Source: Spirodela intermedia (Eukaryota; Streptophyta; Magnoliopsida; Alismatales; Araceae). From it: 64,000 bases of DNA. The DNA is taken from NCBI GenBank assembly GCA_902729315.2, contig LR746281.1, positions 4,090,501 through 4,154,500 on the forward strand, in the 5' to 3' direction. The translations under genes were made by a program, and so were the position numbers. The notes under the pieces are model-generated. The model was given only the letters and a program-made list of their open reading frames with translations. It was not told the origin of the DNA and searched no databases. This document shows positions 13,060 to 24,845 of the stretch, in pieces; position 1 is the stretch's first letter; every line of letters begins with the position of its first letter.

Positions 13060-13325
13060 AATTTTCTTAATCTCTCTACCCAATATTTTTACTTGATCGT
13101 TGGTCTAGGGGTGATGGGAAATGACTACTCTATGGTTGACTACATACTTCTTAACCAAGGGTCTAAATTTTGTGTTGGTGAAGTGGGAGCCACCATCATT
13201 AATAATAACTCTTGGGCAGCCAAGTTTAGAAAGAATGGTCTTCTGCACAAATTTCATTACAATCTTATAATGTCATTGGTCTATGATAGTATTATTTCAA
13301 CCCATTTAGAGACCTAATCAACAGC
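13060..13325 (-). pseudogene. Integrase fragment, element B
   Basis: The minus strand encodes VMKFVQKTILSKLGCPRVI, then INDGGSHFTN, then KKYVVNHRVVISHHP. These are the usual (VVKFLKENIFSRFG.PRAIISDGGTHF, LLKKYGVTHRVATPYHPQT) blocks of the integrase core. The upstream DYVSKWVE block (D..VSKWVE) is present after a stop and a frameshift. The + strand open frame over the same bases is a shadow. Confidence 0.75.
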
Positions 13326-13740
13326 CATAAGAATATATTAGTTGCCAAAAGATTATGAAAATGACCCCATGAAATTTATATCCCAAACATCAAATATTTC
13401 AACTACTAAAATAGGATTCAAAGTCATCATATTTTGTTATAAATTATTCAAACTTGTATGACACTTTAAATATGCTTTGCTAAAATGATATGTATCTTAA
13501 AAAAGTGTAGGCCAATAAAATGCACTTTGTATAATTTGTGACTCTCTTTTTTCTTGAAAAATGGCCATCACATGTTAAATGATAACATGATAAATGTGCC
13601 CGCAATTCCATGTATTTGATATGAGTTTAACCATCTACATCTTGAATTTATTATGATATCAACTAAATTATGTGAATATTCATGAACTTTATATGAATAT
13701 CATTTCATGCACATTATGGATGCTTTTGATTGACTATGCT

Positions 13741-15238
13741 TGACTTCTATGAAGTCGAGTAATTTTATTACTGATGAATATTCTCAGGTTCCATGTGTGC
13801 AGAAATTTACAAGAATTAAATGGAATAACTACCAACGGGCTACAGCTCTCCATAGGACCTTAAAGCTTATTCGTTGGGCCAGAAGGACCAGTTCTGGTTT
13901 TGGGCTTCAAAGGATCAGTTAGAGGGATGTGGGCCATGTTTTGTCCCCATCCACTAACCCTTCTAATTTTCCTCTTAAAGAAGAGCACGAAATTCAAGTC
14001 ATGGGAGCTCTCAACCAATCAGAAAAAAAGAGGAAGAAATGGCATGGAGAAAGGTCGATAAATGATAGGAGGGCATTCTAGTGATTAAACCCCCTGTATA
14101 AATACTCTCTTCCTCTCTCTTTCCCGCCCTATTCTGGCGTGCTCTAGCTAGCAGTGGCTAGCCAGCAGGACAAGGCATTTTCCAGGATCCGGGGTATCCA
14201 CCCTGATAGATGTAAGTCATTTTGAAGCGTTCACTCTTGTTCTTCCCCTTCTCGCAGTGGAAAACGCCTGATCCTGGCGCAATATAAGGATCCAAGAAGA
14301 GGAAGAAGTCTTGAGGGCTCAAAGGACGAACGTCAGCACCCATTTTCTACTGTTTCCCATCGCTCTGTCTTCCGTTCCGCCCCCTCCAGCCGCTCCACGT
14401 TTCCCTCTATTTTCGCCTATCGTTCCTTCTCTCTCCGTCTTCTCCCGCAGCCTCCTTCTCTCTCCGCCTTCTCCCGTAGCCTCCGTCCCTTTCCGCCGTT
14501 TCTCATCTCCGTCTGTCACCTCCTATCGCCAGCCACTGTGCGCTTGCTGCCGGTCGCTGCGTGCCCGTAGCTCCTCGTCTCTCTCGTCCGCTGACCACCG
14601 CTGCCGCCTATCGCCAGCAGCTGCGCGTCCGCTGACCACCGCCGTGTGCCCATCGCCAACCGCCGCACGTCCGCCGACCATTGCCACCGCCTGTCGCCAG
14701 CTGCCGTGCGCTCGCTACCGGTCGCTGCGTGCCCGTCACTCTCTCTCTCTCTGCCCTTCCGGACGTAACTGGAAGTCCTAAATTTCGGTTAAGTCCGAAA
14801 ACGGTCACGGGAGATCTGCGACCCGCGCAGCCCTCCTCTGACACCGACCGTCAACCGCCAAGGTAAGTTATTTTAGTATTATTTATTGTTGTTCTGTTCC
14901 ATTAAAAAAATAAAAAAAATAAAAAAATAAAAATAGAAAAAAATACTAAAAATTAAAATTCTAATCATTAGCTGTATTTTCAGCACAGGTTAATTCCAGA
15001 AAATTCTATTAACCTCTCTAAAATCCTGAAATACTTCCAAAGAGTGAATTCCTAACTTCTAAATCTATTTCTACTATTTCTAAGACTAAAAAAATCTGAA
15101 ATTGAACTCCTGCCTCCTTGTGGATCGACCCCTTATTTGCCCTATGTTTGATATAGAGTAACTAAGTGGAAAATTTATTTTTGGTTAAGTCTGAATTAAA
15201 ACAGCGACACAAAAACCCTTAAATTTGGACTTATCATT
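13741..15238 (+). mobile_element. Probable solo LTR inserted in element B
   Basis: This GC-rich block of about 1.5 kb interrupts element B between its integrase and RNase H regions. It has a TATA box (TGTATAAATACTC, about 14094) followed by a CT-rich leader, a C-rich middle and a T-rich end. GTGGATCGACCCC lies near its 3' end, a phrase common just before the end of Athila/Tat LTRs. This order (U3, TATA, R, U5) points to a plus-oriented LTR. I found no clean target duplication and the ends are uncertain. The long open frames in it (14311-14781 and others) come from its high GC content and skewed bases. Confidence 0.5.
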
Positions 15239-16082
15239 AAACAATCACAAAATTTTAAAATGCTTGGTTGCTCCTCTTTTGGAACACATTTTCTAAGGAT
15301 CTGGTCAGTACCTAAATGAAATAACTCAGTATTATCTCAAAAATAATATTTTAGTTTAACAAAAAATACATATTTTTGATTCTTTTACCACTAATTAGGT
15401 AATCTACTTGTCACTAAATAATGTACTATGTGAGCAAACTATGGTGCTTGATTGTGGCTGATGGCTAAATCTGTTCATCAGTGAAGGAATCCAATAAAAG
15501 AGTGTGATCAAATGTGATAATACATGATAGGTGGTCAGCAACCACATTTTCAAATCCCTTCTTATCTCAAATTTCTAACTCAAGGTCCCACAATAATAAA
15601 TGGTTGAGTGATCAGCATAAATTATGATTGTAGCCCTTAATGAATAAGAACAAAAAAATTATAAGGCAAACACTATACCTAATAGTTTTTACTTAGTAGT
15701 GGTATAATTAAACTGTGCCTCTGAAAATGATTCTACTTGCATAATAATCACAACTGATTTTTTATCAATTCATTATCCTAAGACAATCCTTTTTGCATAA
15801 TTGGAGGCATCACACATAATTTCAAAAGGGGCTGACAAATTAGGGGCTTAGAGGATTGGTGCATTATTCAATATATTTTTAAGGGTGTTGAAAGGTTCTA
15901 CGAATGTATGGTCCAATTGAAATGACTATCTTTGACTAAGAGCATAGTTATAGGATGAACTATTTTAGAGAAATCCTTAAAAAGCCTACAATAAAAATCA
16001 TCATGTCCTATAAATAACCTAACTTAGGAAGTAATTATGGCTGGTTCATTACATAGGTCATATAATTATATCTTATCTTTAA

Positions 16083-16315
16083 TAAATATCATTTAGGAGG
16101 ATGTTGATGATTCTTCCACCTACGTAGGTCTAGCTTAAGTTCTGCACCTCCAATTAGAAAATATGTGAGTAAAGCCACTTGACTCCAAAAAAAAAAAAGG
16201 AAGAAGAAGAAAGGACAAACAAGTAGAGTGAAAGCCCAAAAAATCATGAAAAAAAAAGCTTAATCATGAAAAATGGGTAGGAAGATTTCATCCTCTCTTC
16301 CATCCAAAAAAAAAT
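16083..16315 (-). repeat. Right arm of the inverted repeat with 12100-12314
   Basis: This is the inverted copy of element B's 3' spacer sequence, sitting inside its reverse-transcriptase region. On both sides the host sequence is itself repeated (TCATATAATTA near 16058 and 16361, and ATTATGRCYRGTKCATTA near 16034 and 16319), suggesting it arrived with a duplication of the target. Confidence 0.8.
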
Positions 16316-16329
16316 TAATTATGACCAGT

Positions 16330-16900
16330 GCATTACTTATTGAAGGTAATTGTCATTGGTCATATAATTAGTGAAAGGACAATTAAAGTAAACATAATAT
16401 CTACTTTTGCCTTATCTACTTCGATTCCCCTTTCACTAATTATATTGACAATGACAACACCTTTAGTCACCATAAAATGAATTTTCTCCCAACTAAGGAC
16501 TAGATTCATTTCAATGCACTAAGTAAGAACTTTATTTAGTTTTTCTAAACATATGTTGAAGGAATCACCAAAAATAGAAAAATCATTCATACATCTTTGA
16601 AAAAATTTTCATCATACATCTCTAAAAGGTGACTTGTGCATTACATTATCTAAAATGACATTTGTTTAAATACAAACATTGCACACAGATAGGTGAATGT
16701 GATTTTTTGTTGATCCCCTAGATATATGATAACCTAATTGTATCTTGAATGTCTATCTAAAAGTAAAAATACTTTTCCTAGCTAATCTTTCTAAAATTTG
16801 ATTTAAAAATAGAAGGAGAAAATAGTCCTTCTTGCTGACAACATTAAGTTTTCTATAATCTATTCACACTTGCCATTTGATCATCAATCGTGTTTGTATT
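16330..16900 (-). pseudogene. Reverse transcriptase remnant, element B
   Basis: Only shattered blocks remain, but they line up with the corresponding part of element A at 6.8-7.3 kb. Examples are the blocks for the YKGYFYF-type phrase (KYFYF), CNAQVTF.RCMM and the following FYFW..LQHMF stretch. Many stops and frameshifts are present. Confidence 0.55.
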
Positions 16901-17244
16901 TATTTATCTTACTCATTTTCTATCACGATCAAACTTGATTTTTTTAATACCAGTTGAGTTGAACAGACCCATTGGCTATTGGAAATGAGATATATGAATC
17001 TAGCATCAAGTCATTTGACTACTTCCTTTTTTATTACTTCTTTCATATTTGGATTTAGTCTCCTTTGTATTTCTCTACTTAGTTTTACATTATCCTCTAC
17101 ATGTAAATAGTTGGACTTATACCTTGTAAGTCCACTATGGTCCATCCATTAACATTTTTATGTGCTGTTAGAACTTCTAATACTTTATTTTGCTGCACTA
17201 TGTAAGATGAGCAAATATAATAATAGGTAAAGTTTGATTTGGTT

Positions 17245-17749
17245 CTAGAAAAATGTACTTAACTGAGTTGGTAAAAACTTTAGTTCTCGGCTAGAAGTGT
17301 TTTGCAAGAGACGAGTTATGGTACCAGATGGCAGCAAAGGAGTCACTTCGATTTTAAATGTGACACTCAATTTTTTAGGTGACACTTGGTCTGTGTAGAT
17401 TTTGTGGATCTGATTATCCATAGAAAACACATGACTAAAATCCTCAAACCCATCAATTATCTTATACATTTTTTCTTCCTCCTCTTTTTTATGTAGGTAT
17501 TGTGACACCTTTTAAGACATTAAGAGATACCTTTTGACCCCCAAAAGAAAATTATACCATTCTTGTGATACAATTAATGTTGGCTTTGGTAGTGGCTAAG
17601 AATAGATGACCTAAAATGATTGATGTTTGATTTAAATCATGAGGGGAGTTCATTTTGAGATTAAAGAAATCTACATAAAACAAACAATCCTTGACCCTTA
17701 CAATGACATCTTTAATTAAGCCTTGTGTCTTGACTAATCTATCTGCCAA
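17245..17749 (-). pseudogene. Protease-region fragments, element B
   Basis: The piece at 17749-17552 reads ADRLVKTQGLIKDVIVRVKD and then TSIILGHLFLATTKANINC. These match the LADRS.K.P.GI.EDV.VKV and P.ILGRPFLAT..A.I(N/D)C blocks that follow the protease active site in Athila/Tat elements. The piece at 17508-17245 continues toward the reverse transcriptase. The active-site D-x-G-A lies just upstream (about 17.82 kb), in broken frame. Confidence 0.75.
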
Positions 17750-18466
17750 CTACAAGACAATTGGGGTTAGTTTAAATTATCCTAGGTCAAATCGTTCATA
17801 AACATAAGTGAGTAAAAGGCCAACGCTGGCCTCCAAATCTAAAAGGGCATGATGGAAGGTGATTCCACCTTTATCGCATGAAATCAGGGGAGTGTTCGAA
17901 TCTTTAAGTTTCTTAGGCATGTAAGCTGAGAGAACTACACTCACCTCTTAAGAAAGTTGAATTTTCTTTGATTTTCTCTTTGGTGTACACAATCTTTTAA
18001 GAAATTTACATATACTGGAACATTTTTGGCATCTAAAAGAGTATTATTGTGAACCTAATTGAATGACCTCAACTAATTCTTTATTTTGCGCTACCTTCTT
18101 TTGTGATGAGCTTCTGGTGTTGTGGTATAGGAGACTAGTGATTGATATTCTCCTAGATCAAAGTTCACTCCATATTGGGATATTAACCCCTATTCAAAAA
18201 AAAATTAATTCACTCATAACTTGTTTTCCTTTAGATGTTTCCTCCCTTTTTCTAGATTGGAGTGGGTCTTTAAGAATTCTTCCATTTCTAAGGGTGCATA
18301 TGGCTTTCACATTCTCAAATTGAGGGGGCTGAGGTTGTATGTGATGGTTGGATTGGTTGACTATTGGGATTTGAGATGGAAAACCAGGTGGCGGTTGATT
18401 TCTTGAGTTGATTATTGGTTGGCTTGGAAGCTATCCTAATTCTCATTTCATACTTGTTTATGCTAA

Positions 18467-19255
18467 TTATCCCACTTGTGTTTCTAACCTTGAAATAAAT
18501 TTATGTTGTGCTAATATTAATTGTTGGAGTTGGCCACAAAATACCTCAAACCTTCTAGTGCTGTGTTGTATAGCCATTGTGTGTTGAGGGTCTAACCCCA
18601 TCATTTTGGGCCTACAATCGTCTATAATGGTTTTGTTGGGGTGATTGATTTTGGTAAGGGCCTTAGGCTGTTTGCTTGAGATAACTAAAGGTTTGAGGTA
18701 GGACCATAAGTGGCACCTTGGAGATTTATACACAAGAAATTTTGATGATTTTTCTAGCTTAGATTGTATGTGCTAGAAAATGGGTTATGGTTGCTCTTGG
18801 AGAATCCTTGCACAGCCTGCACTTACTCTTGTAAAAGTGCGACTGGCATTGAGCACTCATGTTCAGAATGAGTGGGATTTGCACAAATTGAACAAACTAT
18901 ATGAAATTGAGCTGTGCTGAATGATATGTGGGCTTGATAAAATTTCTTAGCTAAGCTGTCTACTTTCTCTAGTCATCTATGAATCTTACTTATATCCATT
19001 TGTATAATATTCCCATCACATGCTTTAACCTCATAAATCCCGTTTCTTGAAGGTCTGATATTTTTTTCATAAGATGATAAAAAATCATGATTAATCAAAT
19101 TTTCACTAAGGATCTCAAATGATTTATATGCTTCATCCTCATTCTTACTCATAAATGTTACCTCACATGCTGCATTCATGGTTTGTCTATATTGATCTGT
19201 CAAACCCTCATAAAATATTTGTACTAATTGTCACTTTAATATCCCATGATGAGGC
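18467..19255 (-). pseudogene. gag fragment, copy 1, element B
   Basis: The minus-strand frame at 19203-18973 contains ACEVTFMSKNEDEAYKSFEI, which matches the C.GALM.K..DEAY.L.E..A motif of Athila/Tat gag. The 18733-18467 piece continues into the gag tail. A closely related second copy lies at 20740-21450. Confidence 0.65.
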
Positions 19256-19379
19256 CTTGGGCTGTTTGCTTGAGATACTTGACCATAAGTAGCAGCTTGA
19301 GGATTTCTCCATGACAAATTTGGGTGATTTTTTCCACCTAGATTATGTGCATTGGAAAATGGGTTATGGTTGTGTTTAT

Positions 19380-20735
19380 GCATTAGTCGTTAGTTTTAAT
19401 ACATAAAAAACTAATAAAATTTATAACTGAACTTTCTAAATAAAGTTTAGTATTAGTGAAGTTGAAGTCAATTACCAAGGGATAATGAGAATTGATTTTG
19501 CTGTATTTTTAAGTTTTCTAACACAAAAAGAAAGGAACAAAATGAAATGGGATGTGAGAAATGATTTAATCTTCTCTTAAATACTTACTATCCTCCTCCT
19601 CAATTACTTTTGTAAATTTAGTTCTCTTATCAGCTATAGATAATAAGAAAAAGGGTTTAAATGATGAGATAATTAAATCATGGATAGATAAAAATAGACT
19701 AGGGATTATGGAATAAAAAGATGAGAAGGGTGGTTGTCAATAGAAGGACTTCTATTGACGTGGATAATGTATTAAACTAATTAAAACTAAGATCTAAAAT
19801 AAAATTAAAAAAATGAAATGTAGAAAAAACTTGGTTGTCAATCAAAGGTAAACTAAAACAATTAAATTTGAGATAAAAAATAAATTCTAAACTAAAATCA
19901 GCTTTGATGTTTTTCAAACAACAAAGTCCTTTAGAACTAATAAAAATTTTAATTAGATATAAAATATAATTTAAACTTTATGACTTAGAATTAAAGTCTC
20001 TTCCTTTCCTCGTCTGTCACCCAAAATTGTAAGTAATTTAAATCTTATTTTTAACTAAATTCGTAATTATGAAAACTAAGAACAAAAATGAAAGTCTTCT
20101 CTTTTCCTTGATTGTCACCCAAGAAAATAGAAGAACATAATATTTAAATTAAATCAATTCGAATGTAAAGTCTTTCTGATCAATGTCTGTCACCCAAAGA
20201 ATAGAAAGAGAAATGAAATGAAATAATAATTAAAGTTAAAAATGCAATGAACTCTAGATCGCAGCCCCTAGCTTCTGAGATTTCCCTCCTTATTTCTTTT
20301 GCTTTTCAGCATTTTCCCTTGCCTTTTCGTGCCTCTTGGCCCCCTGGCTTCTACCCCACCACCCTCCTTTTATCCTTACCTAGGTCCGGAAATCTCTTAT
20401 TTAGTTTTGATTTAACCGTTTTTCCTTATTTTTCATCTTCAGCATTTGACTCTCGTTTCTTACTCTAGTTCCTATAAAAAATGAAAAATTTAGAATATAG
20501 AGTCATTCATTAATAAGTAAAAAATCGTCGTGTCAAATTTCAGATCAATCTGGCAAGTATTTATGGAGAAATCACGATTTTAGTATCATCATTCGTTTAG
20601 TTCTGATTTTTCTCGATTTTTCCGGTATTCTTTCTGATTTTTCCGGTCGGCTCCCTGCCTGAAAGGTAGGTCAACGGTCAACAGGTCACTCCCCCTATTA
20701 CTATTTTATTATTTTCATCATAATAAATTCATGAA
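19380..20735. mobile_element. Insertion between two gag copies, probably LTR-derived
   Basis: About 1.36 kb unlike element B separates the two gag copies. On the minus strand it contains GGTCAACGGTTGACC-like sequence, a run of GGGTGACAGAC-like repeats (near 20.02, 20.11 and 20.19 kb), and long AT-rich flanks. There is no coding capacity beyond chance frames such as 20247-20468. An LTR of another element is the most likely identity, but the ends are not resolved. Confidence 0.35.
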
Positions 20736-20739
20736 AAGT

Positions 20740-21450
20740 GAGCAAAATTAGACTGCTATTGGACACTCCTATTCAGAATGAGTCGAATTTGCATAGAATG
20801 AGTGGGATTTGTATTAGATTGAACAAAATTTATGAAATTGAGGTGTGCTGAGCAATATGTGGGTTTGACCATTATGCACAGCTAGGATTTGGTCAAATTT
20901 CCCAGCTAAATTATCTACTTTCTCTAGTCATCTATGAATCTTACTTATATCTATTCATAAATCATTCTCTTCAGATATGCTTTAAACTCATACATACGGT
21001 TTCTTTTGGAAGGTGTAATATTTCTTTCATAAGATGATAAATAAGCATGGTTAATCAAATTGTCACTAAGGACATCAAATAAATGATATGCTTCGTCCTC
21101 ATTCATACTCATAAATGTTACCTCACATACTGCATCTATCATTCATCTATATTGATCTATCAAACCCTCATTAAATATTTGTATTAATTGTCACTTTAAT
21201 GTCCCATGATGAGGACAATTACTTAATAGTTCCTTGAGCCTCTTCCATGATTCATGAATAAGTTTCTGAGGAGCTTAAGAAAATCTTGTTATCGCCCTCC
21301 TCATAGTCTTTTCTAAGGTGGATAATCAATGCTTAGCTTTTCCCTTCAAGGAAAATAAGAATAACGTTAGACTAAAGGCAACATCAGCAAAGTTTTGAAT
21401 TTTTTCTGTGGAACAATCTCTAAAAATTTGTCTATATGGTTGTGTGGGTC
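20740..21450 (-). pseudogene. gag fragment, copy 2, element B
   Basis: Minus-strand blocks in order are FSLKGKAKHWLSTLEKTMR, ESWKRLKELLSNCPHHG, QLIQIFNEGL and ACEVTFMSMNEDEAYHLF-like sequence (here AVCEVTFMS). This is the core of Athila/Tat gag (PFSL.DKAK.WL, TWERFKDLL..CPHHG, Q...FY.GL). The reading frame is interrupted by stops at several points. Confidence 0.75.
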
Positions 21451-23048
21451 TTCACTAGGGTTTCCATACAAAGATGACAGCATATATCATGAAGATAGGA
21501 AGTAAAGAAGCCAAAGACCCAAGGCTTTTGTCTATGAAAATAAGTTCACATGTCACTTATAACCCATGAGAAGCATATCAATGAAGAATTAAAGCGAAAA
21601 CTCTTTAGTAAATAGAAAAAACCCAAGAAAACTAAATCATCGAATCAGTTGTTTCCGTTATATGTGATAGTAGTGAATTTGCCTCATTCTAAAACAAAGG
21701 TGATTTTTGAATCGCATTTTCAGAGAGTTGGAATTGATTTATTAATATGATTGTACTAGAGAGAAGAGACAATTATTTTCCTTGATTCAAATGAAGATGG
21801 CATCCAAAACAAAACAAGGGCCTAACTTTTTGTGTTGCGTCGAATGAAAGTTGAGCTGTTGTTTTTCTACCTTAGAATGAGACCCAGATCTTAAAATGGT
21901 GAAAACGTTATGTAAATAAATTTTAAAAAATAGGAAATAAGACCACTTTAGGAAGTTGGATGGTATTTAGTATTACTAAAGGAAGGATCAAGTTATACTA
22001 CTAGAATGAAGTTAATAAAAAAAATAAAATGTGATATTGATATTTCAATCATTTTAATTAATGGAAACATAAAACTCAAGGCCACATTCTTGGTGGTAAA
22101 TGAATAATCCAGATATTTATTCTCTCTCCAAATAAGATAGGTGTAGGCCAGTGAAAATTGGATTTTCTGGAACAAAAATGGCACAAAAAGGGAACTTTTG
22201 AAACACAAGCAAGATTACAAAAAACTTTATAAAAATACTCATAAGATAGTGTGACTCATAAGACTCATCCCTCTTGTTTGTTGCAGTCTGGTGGTGATTG
22301 ATTAGGTGATCACAGACTATCTTATCTATTAGGCTTTTCTGATTCAGGCATTGCCCCAAATCTTAGGAATAAATCGGTTGGCTTGGATATTAGAGTTATG
22401 CAAGCAATCGGGTCGATAACTTTGAACCAAATGGGTAGGCCCATTCCCAATTTTGCATGATCTTAGCTTGATTTGGGCTTGGACCATATTTGTCTCGGTT
22501 TCTCCAAGTGGGTTGAGTACAGCGTCAGCATTCACGCGGTTAACCAATAAATTTAGTTTGTCGGCACAATAATTGACCGGGAATATAATAAAAAAACGTC
22601 CTCCTCCTCCTTCGCTGGATAATGTCTTTTAGGCTGCACCCGACAGAGACAGTCGGTCTGTCTCATCTTTTGCGCCAAGTTAAACAGCTTTTTCTACATT
22701 ATCTGATGGTACCTTGGAAGAATCTATATTACGCAAGGACCTATTGTAAAAAAAAAACATATTCTTCTCTTTCTTCAGAAACATTGAAGGGGATCAATGA
22801 TAAGCATATACCTGTTAAAAAACGAAGGATACATGTAAAATTAAAATTTAAATGAGACTACTAAAGTAAGTTATAAACCGAAGTAGAAGATATGTCCAAT
22901 ATTATGACTTTATTTTATTTAGTCTCCCGCCGCACATTGATCATCGGCGGGCCCCCCTAACTACCAATCCATTCTCAACGACTTCCTCTTCTTCTTCTTC
23001 CCCAGTCGTCCATGAGACCTATCCAGATCTTCCTCTCCCGTCTTTCCG
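21451..23048. other. Intergenic region upstream of EndoU
   Basis: AT-rich to about 22.5 kb with no recognisable element. From 22.56 kb GC rises in short patches, and CT-rich sequence (CTTCCTCTTCTTCTTCTTCC at 22980-22999) lies close before the EndoU start, consistent with a 5' leader. Short open frames (22344-22547 minus, 22622-22855 plus) are not recognised. I see no clear TATA box. Confidence 0.4.
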
Positions 23049-24782
23049 GTGGGAGGTCTGATGGAGGGCCTGATCAAAGGGCTGATCGACGTCGCCCTCG
23101 GAGGAGGGGGCCACGGAGAAGCAGACGACAACCACCGCCAGCAGCACCGGCGGAATGGGGGTCAAGAGGAAGGCGAAGGGGGAGGGCAGCGGGACGCGCA
23201 CTCGAGGTCCTCTTGGGCAGATGTGGTCTCCTCCGACGGGCAGGGGAACGATTACCCCCGTCCCTCGCACCAGCACCAATGGCAGGGGGAGAGCGGCGAT
23301 CAGAGGCCGAGCCCCTGGGGCAGATCTGGTGATTCCTCAGAGTGGAAGGGTGAGCCAGGCGGAGGAAGCGGCGACGGGGACTGGGAAATCGCCGGCGGCG
23401 GCCGTAAGAAGCACCAGCAGCAGCCCCGACCCCACAGAAAGGTTTTATCTTCCCATCACGTCCTATTTCCGGAAAGATTTTTCAGCTCATGTGAGCGGAT
23501 GACTATTTTTCCTGATTTTGAAAAGTCGTAATTGAATCTGTTGAGCTGGAGATGATGCCGAGGGAGAAATAAGATTCTGCTGCATTTTTTTCATTTTAAA
23601 ATTTCTCAAATACATGATCTACACAGGAGGGAGGGAGATAAAAGAGTTTGTGATTTGAATCGAATCCCTCCGTTGTCACTTGGGGAGATGGGATTATCCA
23701 TGCACATTGGTTTCTCACAGCCTAGATCAAATGGAACCTCCCACCCCCATGCATGATTTCCCGTAGCAAGGCCCGGGATTCAGAATTTTTCTCGTTACCA
23801 TTATTGGCAGGTTCCCGCGGGCCAATGGAGCGGATACAGGGTGCCCGCAGGTGAGCAGGAGTATTCACCGGATGTTGATGGTGGTGTCGATGTAGAACCC
23901 ACACAGGAGGAACTCGACGACCTGTCTAAGGCCTGTAGCAGGCTGTGGACGCTCGATCTGAACGGTCTGACGCCCGGAAAGGATTATAAGATTGACTGTG
24001 GAGAGGGGAAGAAGACGTACCAACAGGAAGACATGGCGTCTGGAAGCCTGTTCAGCTGGGTGAGCGACGACGTCTTCAGACGACCTACTTACTCCCGTTT
24101 CTGTTCTCTGTTGGATAACTACGAACCCAGTCAGGGCAGAAGGGAGGTCGTCACGCCTGAGGAGAAGCACGAGCAGGACGCCTTCATAGAAGAAATCAGC
24201 AGGACTGCTCCCATAAAATATCTCTTCAAGTGTCTTTCTGGTAGGAGAGTGGTGTCCGGGGATTTCGGAGAGTTCAAGGGGGCCTTGAAAGCTCTCTGGT
24301 TCGATCTCTACGGCAGGGGCGGTGTATCCGGCTCCTCATCTGCCTTCGAGCACGTCTTCGTCGGTGAAATCAAGGAGGTGGGAGAAGCCCAAGTGTCTGG
24401 ATTCCACAACTGGTTACAGGTCGATCTCGATGAAATCCCCCACTTTCCCCTGCATTATTATTTCCCTCTGTTTACTCTTTCTATTTTTAGCATGTCTTCT
24501 CATGGGTATTTACTCGGTTTTGAAGCACACCTCCTCTGTTCCTTCCCTTTTCATGGAAAGTTTCGTAGACTGATTGATTACCTTGTCGATTTATTCGCTC
24601 GTTTGCTGAAGATCTGACTGAACGCCGTCCAACTTCCCCTCATCCCCCCGCAGTTTTACTTGGAAGAGGCCAAAGGGAGAGTGGACTACCGTGGTTATAT
24701 TTTCCCTAGGAGGCGTGGTGAATCTGTAAGTGCAACGCATTTTTCCTTCAAGATCCGACCCCCAAATGCTTGGAGGAGTTCC

Positions 24783-24845
<63 letters not shown>

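Larger units (their letters stand above)
11104..21450 (-). mobile_element. Second gypsy relic, Athila/Tat-like, rearranged (element B)
   Basis: Minus-strand pieces of a second gypsy element are in gypsy order: gag (about 21.45-20.74 kb and again 19.25-18.47 kb), protease (17.75-17.25 kb), reverse transcriptase (about 16.9-16.4 kb), RNase H (about 15.9-15.6 kb), integrase (13.32-13.06 kb), then a 3' spacer. The tract at 11700-11730 (CCCCCAACTCATGTCATTGC) lines up with the tract beside element A's LTR at 3326-3350, so a 3' LTR remnant of B probably lies at about 11.1-11.7 kb. Insertions (13.74-15.24 and 19.38-20.74 kb) and an inverted duplication break it. Boundaries are approximate. Confidence 0.65.

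Noticed and set aside
14311-14866. Open frames up to 156 codons with Pro/Ser/Arg-rich products
   Set aside because: Composition follows C-rich repeated sequence in a probable LTR; no domain, and frames are open on both strands.
23012-23502. Alternative + frames in EndoU exon 1 (from 23012 and 23155)
   Set aside because: Only the 23049 frame has the conserved plant N-terminal blocks and joins exon 2 in phase.
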